A DNA stretch of 23,103 bases from Patescibacteria group bacterium (GTDB lineage Bacteria > Patescibacteriota > Minisyncoccia > UBA6257 > GWB1-50-10). The notes beneath the pieces were generated by a model. It was not told the DNA's origin, made no database searches, and worked only from the letters and a program-made list of their open reading frames with translations. Position 1 is the first letter of the stretch. Each line of letters opens with the position of its first letter. The stretch covers positions 1 to 23,103 of the forward strand of contig JAMCRC010000010.1 in the NCBI GenBank assembly GCA_023380415.1, given 5' to 3'. A program made the translations under genes and the position numbers. Shown piece after piece: positions 7,049 to 13,988 of the stretch.

Positions 7049-7584
7049 TCACTCTGCCGGTCGAAGGGCACGAAGCCAATATTCTTTTGGGAATAATGGA
7101 TGCTATAGCTAATGTGACCGGATTACCGGCCCCGTATAGCACGGGACTCGGTCCGCATCTCACGTTCCACCGGCCGATCCAAGGTCTCCCGGAGAAAAGG
7201 CTGATAGCTTTGGTCCACGATGCCGCCAGAAGGATGAAGCCGTCCGTGGCGAGAGCGAGTACGCTCTATCCCTTTGGGAAGCAGTACGTCGTAATGCCCG
7301 TCTATGCGACTCGGACGCTCGCGAAGACTTGGCTTACGATGACCGATATTGTTTTCAGCTTACCTGAATACATTCCCGGTACTTACGACGACGATAATAT
7401 GCTCCACATCACTTTAGCCCGGCACACTTCGAGGGTTTTCGACACTGCTTGGCCTCTAATACGGAAGATGTACGTGCCGAGCCTCAGCATCCCTCTCCGG
7501 AGGATCGAGGTCTACCGCAAGCCGGTGAGCCAATACGGCAAATGGGAGCGGGTGGTCTTCGTCCCGTTCGGCGATCGTTGGTAG
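7027..7584 (+). CDS. 2H phosphoesterase family (2'-5' RNA ligase / LigT-like) protein
   Basis: 185 residues with the two signature motifs of the 2H superfamily: PHLTFHRP (H44-x-T46) and LHITLAR (H127-x-T129), spaced as in 2'-5' RNA ligase/cyclic phosphodiesterase folds. The paired histidines act on 2',3'-cyclic phosphates or 2'-5' linkages in RNA or nucleotides; the substrate here is not known. The C-terminal strand IEVYRKPVSQYGKWERV is typical. SD AAAGGAGG lies inside the end of the upstream membrane protein gene, and the overlap implies coupling. A terminator follows. Assignment to the superfamily is confident; the exact reaction is not. Confidence 0.88.
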   Translation: MPEYKYLITLPVEGHEANILLGIMDAIANVTGLPAPYSTGLGPHLTFHRPIQGLPEKRLIALVHDAARRMKPSVARASTLYPFGKQYVVMPVYATRTLAKTWLTMTDIVFSLPEYIPGTYDDDNMLHITLARHTSRVFDTAWPLIRKMYVPSLSIPLRRIEVYRKPVSQYGKWERVVFVPFGDRW

Positions 7585-7596
7585 AGTCATCTTTGT

Positions 7597-7625
7597 AAGC
7601 CGCCCTTAGGGACGGCTTTTTATTT
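7597..7625 (+). terminator. terminator of the 6641-7584 operon
   Basis: AAGCCG-CCC/GGG-CGGCTT with one bulged A, loop TTA, then TTTTATTTT. Confidence 0.85.
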
Positions 7626-7653
7626 TCCGTCCAAAATTATGCGGCACATTTAT

Positions 7654-7682
7654 TTGACCAATCAACGTAATTGTGTTATTCT
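7654..7682 (+). promoter_or_regulatory. promoter of the 7718 gene
   Basis: TTGACC (7654-7659), 17 nt, TATTCT (7677-7682). Confidence 0.7.
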
Positions 7683-7717
7683 GTCAGACAGAAAAAACCT
7701 TGAAAAGGAGGCAGACG

Positions 7718-8167
7718 ATGCAGAAGTTCCATAAGTTCGTGATTTATTTCACGCTGGGCCTGGTCGTTCTCGTATTGGCCGCAGCGGTGCTCACGCCGTC
7801 CGGAAAGCTCGAGAGACGGCAGAGCGAGATCGGCGGCGAAATGGTTGCCCTGGATTCGCTGATCAGCCAAGGCAACAGGATCAGCGACGGTTTCCACGAT
7901 CTCGGTCCGTATCTGACGCTGGAACAGTACCAGACGGTGCGGCTGATCGGATTGCGCAGCATCCCCGACATGGAAGCGATCCTGCGCGCCCTGGACGGCA
8001 TCGACAGCAATTACGCCGGGATGAGCGGTGCCGAATACCGATCGCACATGCGCCGGGTCGCCGATATGAGGCTGGCCGTTTCTCGGAGCTTCGACCGGGC
8101 CGACTCGATATTGAAGGTGGCCGTCATGAAGCGCGCGACGCTAACCGGCCATAGTCGGGGCACTTAA
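7718..8167 (+). CDS. membrane-anchored hypothetical protein
   Basis: 149 residues. The ATG at 7718 follows a strong SD (AAAAGGAGG, 7703-7711). The longer frame from 7673 would begin inside the promoter and is rejected. One N-terminal membrane helix (about 8-27: VIYFTLGLVVLVLAAAVLTP), then an external or periplasmic, mainly helical domain (LERRQSEIGGEMVALDSLISQ.., TLEQYQTVRLIGLRSIPDMEAILRALDGI..). The heptad-like pattern suggests a helical bundle. No family recognised. Single-gene unit with promoter and strong terminator. Confidence 0.78.
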   Translation: MQKFHKFVIYFTLGLVVLVLAAAVLTPSGKLERRQSEIGGEMVALDSLISQGNRISDGFHDLGPYLTLEQYQTVRLIGLRSIPDMEAILRALDGIDSNYAGMSGAEYRSHMRRVADMRLAVSRSFDRADSILKVAVMKRATLTGHSRGT

Positions 8168-8185
8168 GCCCTCGTTCTTATCCAA

Positions 8186-8212
8186 GGCCGTCCTTCGGGA
8201 CGGTCTTTTTTT
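8186..8212 (+). terminator. terminator of the 7718 gene (UUCG)
   Basis: GGCCGTCC-TTCG-GGACGGTC with one G-T pair, then TTTTTTT. Confidence 0.92.
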
Positions 8213-8239
8213 GACCAAAGACGGATTTAGCGGTATTTT
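8211..8239 (+). promoter_or_regulatory. promoter of the 8267 gene
   Basis: TTGACC (8211-8216), 17 nt, TATTTT (8234-8239). The -35 starts on the last bases of the preceding T-tract. Confidence 0.65.
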
Positions 8240-8266
8240 GACCCCAGCACAAAAAAGGAGGCAAAA

Positions 8267-9067
8267 TTGAGAAAACCGGATTTCGTGAAACGGAAAGAGC
8301 GGCGAGCGGCCGTTCTGGGACATTTCGTCGGTTATGAGATCGTATTCCTGTTCTCGACCGTTGTGGCCGGAGCAATGATCGCGCTGGGCGCCCTGATCTT
8401 AAAGGGTATCGCCCAAAGCATCGGCGGGCCGTGGTTCGGCGCCGCGGCGATGATATTGGGAACGGTCTTTTCGCCCCGGAGCATCGGGGAAGTGGCGTTT
8501 CTCGTCGTCGTTGTCGCGTCCATCGGCGCTTATTTGGACGCTTCGAAGGACGGGCGCCGTTTCTACGGCGACCACATGGGCGATCGCGGCAATGCCGGAT
8601 ATTTCCATTCGGGATTGCGCGCGGCGCTCGGACCGCCATTACGCCCCCGCTTTCTGCGGTACGAAGGCCTTATTTCCTGGGAAAGGTTCGATCGTTTCGC
8701 CACCTGGTCGGCTGGTTCGGCCGCCATCGCGTACGCGGCGTTCGGCCTCTTGGTCTGGCCGGTCGGCCTTTGGCGCGCCGTGATGTACGCTGCGCTCGCC
8801 TGGACCGCCGTTTATTGGCTGATGGCCGCCGCAACGTACGTCCTGGATGCGCTCCTCGACGACACGCACAACGAGGCGTTCATGAATGAGCACTTCGATG
8901 GCGGAATAGCGGCGAATACGGGGCGGATGACCTTCTTGGCCTTCGTGTATGTCATTCTGGGCATCATCAAGGGCCCCTTTGCTTTGAAGGGCGACCGGCA
9001 CCATTTCTCGGCCTTCCACGACATATGGCGCGCGGAGAACGAAGAACCAATCGACATCCCGTATTAA
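8267..9067 (+). CDS. multi-pass membrane protein of unknown function, TTG start
   Basis: 266 residues. The TTG start is fixed by AAAAAAGGAGG (8251-8261). Likely membrane helices: about 21-46 (IVFLFSTVVAGAMIALGALIL), 55-66 (shorter; GAAAMILGTVF), 71-86 (VAFLVVVVASIGAYL), 151-172 (AIAYAAFGLLVWPVGLW) and 173-195 (AVMYAALAWTAVYWLMAAATYV). A final hydrophobic stretch, TFLAFVYVILGII, lies near 223-235. Hydrophilic loops carry several His/Asp/Arg residues (YGDHMGDRGNAGYFHSG; DDTHNEAFMNEH). No family recognised. Its promoter overlaps the previous terminator and its own terminator overlaps the msrB promoter. Confidence 0.75.
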   Translation: MRKPDFVKRKERRAAVLGHFVGYEIVFLFSTVVAGAMIALGALILKGIAQSIGGPWFGAAAMILGTVFSPRSIGEVAFLVVVVASIGAYLDASKDGRRFYGDHMGDRGNAGYFHSGLRAALGPPLRPRFLRYEGLISWERFDRFATWSAGSAAIAYAAFGLLVWPVGLWRAVMYAALAWTAVYWLMAAATYVLDALLDDTHNEAFMNEHFDGGIAANTGRMTFLAFVYVILGIIKGPFALKGDRHHFSAFHDIWRAENEEPIDIPY

Positions 9068-9082
9068 TTTTTTCATCTTCAA

Positions 9083-9106
9083 GACCGCCTTTCGGCGGTC
9101 TTTTTT
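9083..9106 (+). terminator. terminator of the 8267 gene
   Basis: GACCGCC-TTTC-GGCGGTC followed by TTTTTT. Confidence 0.92.
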
Positions 9107-9108
9107 GT

Positions 9109-9114
9109 TAGAAT
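9109..9114 (+). promoter_or_regulatory. -10 element of leaderless msrB
   Basis: TAGAAT, 6 nt before the ATG at 9121 and immediately after the previous T-tract; no SD. Confidence 0.6.
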
Positions 9115-9120
9115 GAGCAT

Positions 9121-9495
<375 letters not shown>

Positions 9496-9642
9496 CCGCC
9501 ACCGTGGTATTCCCAGTCCGCCGGACGTATGTTATGCTCCTTGAAGCACCCTAGAAGCGCGAAGGGCAGCCGCCCCTGGCCGCGTAAGGCGAGCGCAGGG
9601 ATACTGCAAAACGTGAACGGCCGATAAGGAGAGTTATTTCTT

Positions 9643-9696
9643 ATGGACGTATTAACGTTTGCTCTAGTGAGCAGCGGTAAGGCAAATTCCGCTTAA
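9643..9696 (+). CDS. possible 17-residue peptide (leader-like)
   Basis: ATG 9643 to TAA 9694-9696 encodes MDVLTFALVSSGKANSA. An AAGGAG (9626-9631) lies 11 nt upstream, which is a long but workable spacing. The SD and the first bases of the ATG fall in the two arms of the ATAAG/CTTAT hairpin, and the stop codon falls at the foot of the next hairpin's loop. Both suggest either chance or translation-coupled folding. No similar peptide is known to me. Confidence 0.35.
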   Translation: MDVLTFALVSSGKANSA

Positions 9697-9718
9697 AATG
9701 CGCCAAGCGGAACAAGCG

Positions 9719-9748
9719 GAGGAGCGCCGGCATGGGCTCCTCTTTTTT
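9719..9748 (+). terminator. terminator of the unassigned RNA
   Basis: GAGGAGC/GCTCCTC (9719-9725/9736-9742) followed by TTTTTTATTTTTATTT. Confidence 0.93.
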
Positions 9749-9805
9749 ATTTTTATTTCCACGCCTCCCGCCCCGCCGCCCCTTTCACCTTCGCTTGGTT
9801 GGGGG

Positions 9806-9811
9806 TATGAT
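9806..9811 (+). promoter_or_regulatory. -10 element of the metK riboswitch transcript
   Basis: TATGAT directly preceded by TTGGTTGGGGG (9795-9805), a G-rich motif that recurs at other promoters in the window. Transcription would start about 15 nt before the riboswitch P1 stem. Confidence 0.55.
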
Positions 9812-9828
9812 ATAAGCACAACCGAATA

Positions 9829-9966
9829 AGTTATCGAGAGCGGCGGGGAGAGCTCTGGCTCGATGATCCGCCCGGCAACTTGCCCCAGGGTAAAGTGCCA
9901 AATCCAGCCCTTCGCGGGGAAAGATAAAGGTCGAGCCGCTTCTCTTTCCTCCGGAAAGAGTTTTTT
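9829..9966 (+). promoter_or_regulatory. SAM-I (S-box) riboswitch with transcription terminator
   Basis: The aptamer (about 9829-9930) shows the S-box core in order: TTATCGAGAG with P1 partner GATAA (9831-9835/9923-9927), GGCGGG, CTCGATGATCCGCC, CCGGCAAC, AGTGCCAAATCC and GGGGAAAGATAAAGG. The expression platform is a terminator, CTCTTTC/GGAAAGAG (9942-9960), followed by TTTTTT (9961-9966). In the known mechanism, S-adenosylmethionine binding favours the terminator, so metK is switched off when its product is abundant. Confidence 0.95.
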
Positions 9967-10007
9967 GTTTTCGGAGGCGAGGACTTTTCGGTTGGCAATG
10001 AAACAAC

Positions 10008-10946
10008 ATGAACATAAAAACAGCGGAGTTCGTATCGCCCAAGCATCCCGACAAGGTTTGCGATATCCTGGTCGATACGCTTTTGGACGAGTATTTGAAG
10101 GGCGACCCGCAAAGCCGGGTGGCCCTGGAGGCGGTCGGTGGCCACGGCCAGATCACGGTCTCGGGCGAGGTGACGAGCGCGGCGCACGTGGATATTCCGC
10201 AAGCGGTGGCGGCCCTCGTCGGCCCGGGCTACGGCATCCGGTCTTTCGTTTCCGAGCAGAGCCGGTACATCGGCGCCGGGGTGGACGCGGGCGGGGCCGG
10301 CGACCAGGGGATAATGACGGGGTACGCGACGCGCGAGACGGAAAGCCGCATGCCTTTGGAGTACGAGCTGGCGCGCGACATCTGCCGCCAGGTCTACGAA
10401 AAATACCCGGGCGACGGCAAGACCCAGGTCACGCTCGCGGACGGGCGGGTAAGGACGGTCGTCGCGAGCTTCGAGAACTCGAGGACGCCGGACCTCGAAA
10501 AGCTCGTGCGGAGCATCGTCCAGGCGGACGAGTATCTCATAAATCCGGCGGGGGAATGGCCGGTCGGCGGTTTCGCGGCCGACTCCGGCCTTTCCGGCCG
10601 GAAGATAGTCATAGATAACTACGGCCCGGAGCACGGCGTGGGCGGCGGCTCTTTCTCGGGTAAGGACTATACCAAGGTGGACCGGAGCGGCGCCTATATG
10701 GCCCGGCGCATCGCCGTGGACTACCTGGAAAAGTTCGGAGCGGACGAAGTGAAGGTGAAACTGGCCTATGCGATAGGGAGGAGGGAGCCGGTCATGGCCG
10801 TGGTCGACGTGGACGGCAAAGAGATGAGCATCTCGGGATACGATCTTTCGCCCCGGGGTATCTATGAGTTCCTGGGGCTCGGTAAGGTGAAGTGGGCGGA
10901 GACCGCCGCCTGGGGCCACTTCGGCCGCAACTTCCCCTGGCATTAG
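10008..10946 (+). CDS. metK: S-adenosylmethionine synthase, compact form
   Basis: Makes S-adenosylmethionine from methionine and ATP. 312 residues against about 380-400 for typical bacterial MetK. The signatures are intact: HPDKVCD near the N-terminus, GAGDQGIMTGYATRE (about 94-108), GDGKTQVTL (about 139-147), INPAGEWPVGGFAADSGLSGRKIVID (about 178-203), HGVGGGSFSGKDYTKVDRSGAYMAR (about 209-233) and the end AAWGHFGRNFPWH. The missing length is mainly in the region between GYATRE and DGKTQ and in the N-terminal domain loops, so this is a shortened but apparently active enzyme. The ATG has no close SD. Regulated by the SAM-I riboswitch directly upstream, which independently supports the function. 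The last codons and the TAG stop lie inside the terminator stem-loop. Confidence 0.96.
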   Translation: MNIKTAEFVSPKHPDKVCDILVDTLLDEYLKGDPQSRVALEAVGGHGQITVSGEVTSAAHVDIPQAVAALVGPGYGIRSFVSEQSRYIGAGVDAGGAGDQGIMTGYATRETESRMPLEYELARDICRQVYEKYPGDGKTQVTLADGRVRTVVASFENSRTPDLEKLVRSIVQADEYLINPAGEWPVGGFAADSGLSGRKIVIDNYGPEHGVGGGSFSGKDYTKVDRSGAYMARRIAVDYLEKFGADEVKVKLAYAIGRREPVMAVVDVDGKEMSISGYDLSPRGIYEFLGLGKVKWAETAAWGHFGRNFPWH

Positions 10947-10958
10947 CCAGGGGATTTT
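10934..10958 (+). terminator. metK terminator overlapping its stop codon
   Basis: CCCCTGGC/GCCAGGGG (10934-10941/10946-10953), loop ATTA, then ATTTT. The 5' arm encodes the last residues and the loop carries the stop. Confidence 0.88.
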
Positions 10959-10984
10959 CGTGTTCCAAGCCCTTCCCCGTCCGT

Positions 10985-11001
10985 TTGGTTGGGGGTAAAA
11001 T
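10985..11001 (+). promoter_or_regulatory. promoter of the restriction-modification operon
   Basis: TTGGTTGGGGGTAAAAT: -10 TAAAAT (10996-11001), 10 nt before the ATG at 11012. The upstream part matches the metK promoter at 9795-9805 base for base. Confidence 0.6.
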
Positions 11002-11011
11002 AGAGAGAATT

Positions 11012-11842
11012 ATGGGTAGACCACTGAAGGAGAAAATTAATGACCTGGATTTAAAAAATTGGAAGGAGTACGGAGACCTTCTAACGGATAGTCTATGGTT
11101 GATAAACGAGCGCGATAAAACCGGGGCACATAATAATCAGTATCACGGTAATTTTGTGCCGCAGATTCCGCATCAGTTAATGAGGCGGTTCACCAAGAAG
11201 GGCGATGTTGTATTAGACGCCTTTCTTGGTAATGGTACAACTTTAATTGAATCGAAGAGATTAGGCAGGAATGGTATAGGTATAGAACTATTACCAGATG
11301 TAGCAGAATCCGCTAGGAAGAATATTAACCAGGGAGAACTTCTCAATAATACGAACGATGCGTTTACTGACATTATCGTTGGTGATAGTACCGCAGCTAT
11401 AACTAAGGATAAAGTGATTGATGTGCTGCACGAACATGGTAGAAACAGCATCCATCACATTATTCTTCATCCGCCGTATCATGACATTATTAAGTTTAGT
11501 AACAAGCAGGAAGACCTGAGTAACACGGGCACAGTCGAAGATTTCGCGCGTAGATTCGGTGATGTTATCGAGAACTTCGTGGATCTATTAGAACGGTATA
11601 GATATCTATCGATAGTAATTGGTGATAAGTATACCAATAGCGAATGGGTGCCATTAGGATTTTATTTAATGCAAGAAACAATGAAGCGCGCACCCAACCT
11701 TCGGTTAAAAAGCATACTTGTAAAAAATATGGCTAATAACCGAGCTAAAATTAATCAGGAGAAGTTATGGAGGTACAGAGCTCTTGTTGGAGGATTCTAT
11801 ATCTTCAAGCATGAATATATACTCATTTTCCAGAAGATATGA
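11012..11842 (+). CDS. DNA methyltransferase (N4-C / N6-A type), probable restriction-modification partner
   Basis: 276 residues from ATG 11012; the frame is open further upstream but that lies in metK. The SAM-binding motif I is DAFLGNGTTLIESKRLGRNGIGIEL (from D69). The catalytic motif IV is LHPPYHD (H153-P-P-Y156), with histidine where Asp, Asn or Ser is usual. Motif I precedes motif IV, the alpha/gamma-type order, and QIPHQLMRRFTKKGD before motif I resembles motif X. The C-terminal half (VIGDKYTNSEWVPLGFYLM..) likely holds the last strands and recognition region. Its stop overlaps the start of the nuclease gene (ATGA). The gene is clearly more AT-rich than its neighbours, with much A/T-ending codon use, consistent with acquisition by transfer. 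Target sequence unknown. Confidence 0.85.
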   Translation: MGRPLKEKINDLDLKNWKEYGDLLTDSLWLINERDKTGAHNNQYHGNFVPQIPHQLMRRFTKKGDVVLDAFLGNGTTLIESKRLGRNGIGIELLPDVAESARKNINQGELLNNTNDAFTDIIVGDSTAAITKDKVIDVLHEHGRNSIHHIILHPPYHDIIKFSNKQEDLSNTGTVEDFARRFGDVIENFVDLLERYRYLSIVIGDKYTNSEWVPLGFYLMQETMKRAPNLRLKSILVKNMANNRAKINQEKLWRYRALVGGFYIFKHEYILIFQKI

Positions 11843-13005
11843 CAACTCACGTCTTTATTGTTGACTCCACGACGTTTAAATACCATTTAGAGTATCTTTT
11901 TGCTGGCACTGGCGCTAAAGACCATAAGATAGATTTTAACGATAAAATAGGCACCGTATTGCACGCCACGACCGAAAATATGCTCGTGAGCATGATAGCT
12001 GATGGCTGTAGGATTAGACGTGGCGACCAGATTATTTTTTATCTGCAGCAAGATTTTTCGGAAAAGATTTACGAAGGAAAGTTTTTTGGCATATTCAAAG
12101 CCAAACATGATTGGGCATTTTTAGATAATAATGATAAGAGGCAATTCCTTAAAGATAAACTTGGTAAATCATTAACATTTAGGACCCTTATTGAACCGCA
12201 CGAAGTTTATGCTGGTGGCGTGACCGAATGGGAGGCTCTCGATGAAATTCAAAACATGACGTCTCCCGCCCAAATGTTATGGAGTCTAATTTATAGGAAG
12301 CTTAAGGGTAACCGCGGCAATACCATGATAACGACATATGAAGCGGAGCGATTAGTGTTGCTCATTAGGAATAAAAATAATCGGAAAGAGTTGAATTGTG
12401 CCAATAAAACTATTTCTTTTGACCCTATAGATCAGAAGATAGTATGTCTAAATGAAAAATCTAGATCTTATAAAGGAAGGCAGGATGATATTAATTTAAT
12501 GCCGCGGTTACTTGAAAAATACCAAGCGGGTCATTCATTTGAAGCTCACTTACAGGCCTACATTACTAAGAGCCTAGGCAAGGGGATAAACAAAAGTCTT
12601 GATAAGGCGATTTTAAACGGTGCATCCATTGAATGGCTTGGCAATGAAGTTTCTTGCGGTGTTGGCATGCAGAGAATTGACGTAATGCCATCAGTAATAA
12701 AAGGGGGCCACAGAGTTTTGACGCCGATTGAGTTGAAGGCAGTTGAAGCTAGCGAGAGAAACGTGTTACAGATACAAAGGTATGTTGATTGGATTGAACA
12801 GTACTATTTGCCCAATCGCCCCAGTGATATCCAACCAATATTACTTGCTAAGAAAACCGCAGATAAAACATCGGAAAATTATAAAAAATTAGTCGAGAGT
12901 TTTAGTTGGTTCAATCATAAAAATGGCGAGCACTGCGCTAATTTGGAATTTATAGAATTTGAGCAAGAAAGAGACGGCCTAATTTTTAACATTGTTGAGT
13001 ATTGA
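11839..13005 (+). CDS. probable restriction endonuclease with NucS/PD-(D/E)xK-like C-terminal nuclease domain
   Basis: 388 residues, starting in the methyltransferase stop (ATGA overlap). The C-terminal domain (about 225-388) shows a PD-(D/E)xK core: GMQRIDVM with D281, then PIELKA with E298 and K300, then NVLQIQRYVDWIEQYY, a helix with the Q-x3-Y pattern seen in NucS/RecB-type nucleases. The N-terminal about 160 residues (HVFIVDSTTFKYHLEYLFAGTGAKDH.., IRRGDQIIFYLQQ..EGKFFGIFKAKHDWAF) look like a beta-rich, PUA/EVE-like DNA-reading domain; this part is inference. With a cognate methyltransferase in the same operon it most likely cuts unmethylated foreign DNA. Same AT-rich composition as the methyltransferase. 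A repair nuclease or a type IV-like enzyme are less likely alternatives. Confidence 0.75.
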   Translation: MTTHVFIVDSTTFKYHLEYLFAGTGAKDHKIDFNDKIGTVLHATTENMLVSMIADGCRIRRGDQIIFYLQQDFSEKIYEGKFFGIFKAKHDWAFLDNNDKRQFLKDKLGKSLTFRTLIEPHEVYAGGVTEWEALDEIQNMTSPAQMLWSLIYRKLKGNRGNTMITTYEAERLVLLIRNKNNRKELNCANKTISFDPIDQKIVCLNEKSRSYKGRQDDINLMPRLLEKYQAGHSFEAHLQAYITKSLGKGINKSLDKAILNGASIEWLGNEVSCGVGMQRIDVMPSVIKGGHRVLTPIELKAVEASERNVLQIQRYVDWIEQYYLPNRPSDIQPILLAKKTADKTSENYKKLVESFSWFNHKNGEHCANLEFIEFEQERDGLIFNIVEY

Positions 13006-13098
13006 TTTTCTACACTATTACCCTAGAATTTAACTAACCACATAACCCTCGACGGGGGATTGAGAAAAGAACCCCGACTCGAAAGTCAATCACTTCCA

Positions 13099-13116
13099 GC
13101 CGGGCCCCCGCCCGGC
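13099..13116. other. GC-rich hairpin in AT-rich intergenic region
   Basis: GCCGGGC/GCCCGGC with a CCCC loop, lying 11 nt before the PIN gene start. There is no T-tract on the plus strand, so it is not a standard terminator. The rest of 13006-13098 shows only a weak GGGG/CCCC pairing. Confidence 0.6.
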
Positions 13117-13127
13117 GTTAAAATTTT

Positions 13128-13682
13128 ATGGCAGAAGCGTTAGCAATTGATCAACAAAATAGTCAAAAGAATCAGGATGAGTTAAAGCTATTTCTTGATT
13201 CGTCGTGGCTTATCGCTGTCATCGATGATAAGGATTCTCATCATATTGCTGTTGCATCATCATTAGGCGCGATGATGCCGTACAACCCGGTCTTTTACAT
13301 AACTCCTATTGTGTACCTAGAAACCATGTCTCGGCTAATCAAGAAGGAGAAAATAGCCGTAAAAAAAATGTTACTTCAAATCCAGAAGTTCTTAGATAAG
13401 GTAAAGTATAAACATAAGACTGGCTTGGATTTAAGCGAGATCACTCAAAAATTTAAGACCTTTTCCAGGATTAAAATAAGCAAAAATTTATCTTCTGTAG
13501 ATTTCTATGTGGTTGCTGAAGGTATTTTACTCGATGCATTTATTCTTACCTGTGATTTAAATATGTACTCGGTAGCTAAAAAATATTACCAAAAAATATA
13601 TTTTTTGACTGATAAGGTTGCTAGTCAAGAGAGTGATTTAGGTCGCCTAATTAGCGACATTCAAAAACGATCAAAGAAATAA
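13128..13682 (+). CDS. PIN-domain protein (VapC-like RNase)
   Basis: 184 residues with the PIN-fold acidic set: D24 in LFLDSSWLIAVID, E65 in TPIVYLETMSRL, D125 in LSSVDFYVVAEG and D143 in ILTCDLNMYSVAKKYY. These coordinate metal for single-stranded RNA cleavage. The N-terminal about 19 residues (many Gln/Asn/Asp) precede the fold. No VapB-like antitoxin is seen directly upstream; the next gene (67 residues) is the only close candidate and does not look like a known antitoxin. ATG 13128 is preceded by TTAAAATTTT. AT-rich like the restriction-modification genes, so probably part of the same acquired island; it may be a defence effector or an orphan toxin. Confidence 0.75.
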   Translation: MAEALAIDQQNSQKNQDELKLFLDSSWLIAVIDDKDSHHIAVASSLGAMMPYNPVFYITPIVYLETMSRLIKKEKIAVKKMLLQIQKFLDKVKYKHKTGLDLSEITQKFKTFSRIKISKNLSSVDFYVVAEGILLDAFILTCDLNMYSVAKKYYQKIYFLTDKVASQESDLGRLISDIQKRSKK

Positions 13683-13708
13683 TTATGAGACTTAGCATTA
13701 AAACGTAG

Positions 13709-13912
13709 ATGCATAAAGATAAATGTAAGCAATTAGAAAACGAGTATTATACTGCCAGGGACGGCTATCGAAGATTAATTCCGCCGTCCGTTGATCCTCT
13801 TGATGTCACAATTCCTTCCGGCCATGATTTAAAGCATGTTATTTTGGCAAAACAATTAATGGAAGGGAAGAAAAAAGAGTGGGAGGAATACTGCAAGGCT
13901 AATTGTGATTAA
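13709..13912 (+). CDS. small hypothetical protein
   Basis: 67 residues, charged and Cys-containing (C6, C63, C66): MHKDKCKQLENEYYTARDGYR.., HDLKHVILAKQLMEGKKKEWEEYCKANCD. Mostly helical by pattern, with a central PPSVDPLDVTIPSG loop. No SD, no family recognised. It lies 26 nt after the PIN gene on the same strand and has the same AT-rich composition, so co-transcription is likely. A role as partner of the PIN protein is possible but unsupported. Confidence 0.5.
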   Translation: MHKDKCKQLENEYYTARDGYRRLIPPSVDPLDVTIPSGHDLKHVILAKQLMEGKKKEWEEYCKANCD

Positions 13913-13930
13913 AGTCATACTATCATTTAT

Positions 13931-13961
13931 CCGCGGCTAAGGCCGCGGCGTTTGGTATAAT
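13931..13961 (+). promoter_or_regulatory. GC hairpin plus -10 (TATAAT) before the zinc-ribbon gene
   Basis: CCGCGGC/GCCGCGG (13931-13937/13942-13948), loop TAAG, followed by CGTTTGGTATAATA with TATAAT at 13956-13961. The hairpin may end the upstream transcript; the -10 serves the gene at 13989 with a leader of about 20 nt. Confidence 0.55.
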
Positions 13962-13988
13962 ACCTTCAAGCAGGGGATATTAATAACA

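Larger units (their letters stand above)
9528..9748 (+). ncRNA. unassigned structured RNA / leader containing a 17-codon ORF
   Basis: This non-coding stretch between msrB and the SAM riboswitch has -10-like sequences (TATGTT 9528-9533 or TATGCT 9533-9538) and ends in its own strong terminator. Hairpins visible: GCAG/CTGC (9595-9598/9604-9607), ATAAG/CTTAT (9624-9628/9640-9644), GCTC/GAGC (9661-9664/9669-9672) and TTCCGCTT/AAGCGGAA (9687-9694/9705-9712). I see none of the signatures of tmRNA, RNase P, SRP RNA or the common riboswitches. It could be a small RNA or a leader-peptide transcript. Confidence 0.5.

Noticed and set aside
7673..7717. Upstream start for the 7718 membrane protein
   Set aside because: Lies on the promoter -10; the internal ATG has a strong SD and starts the membrane helix properly.
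9496..9760. tmRNA, 6S, SRP or RNase P RNA
   Set aside because: None of the core sequences is visible (no tRNA-like TTCGA end, no GGAAGGAAGC-type SRP loop, no GAGGAAAGTCC of RNase P); left as an unassigned RNA.
9831..10943. Minus-strand open frame (370 codons) opposite the riboswitch and metK
   Set aside because: Covers the SAM-I aptamer and the conserved metK frame in antisense; composition of a shadow frame.
10892..11011. Earlier start for the methyltransferase
   Set aside because: That stretch overlaps the end of metK, its terminator and the promoter motif; ATG 11012 follows the -10 directly.
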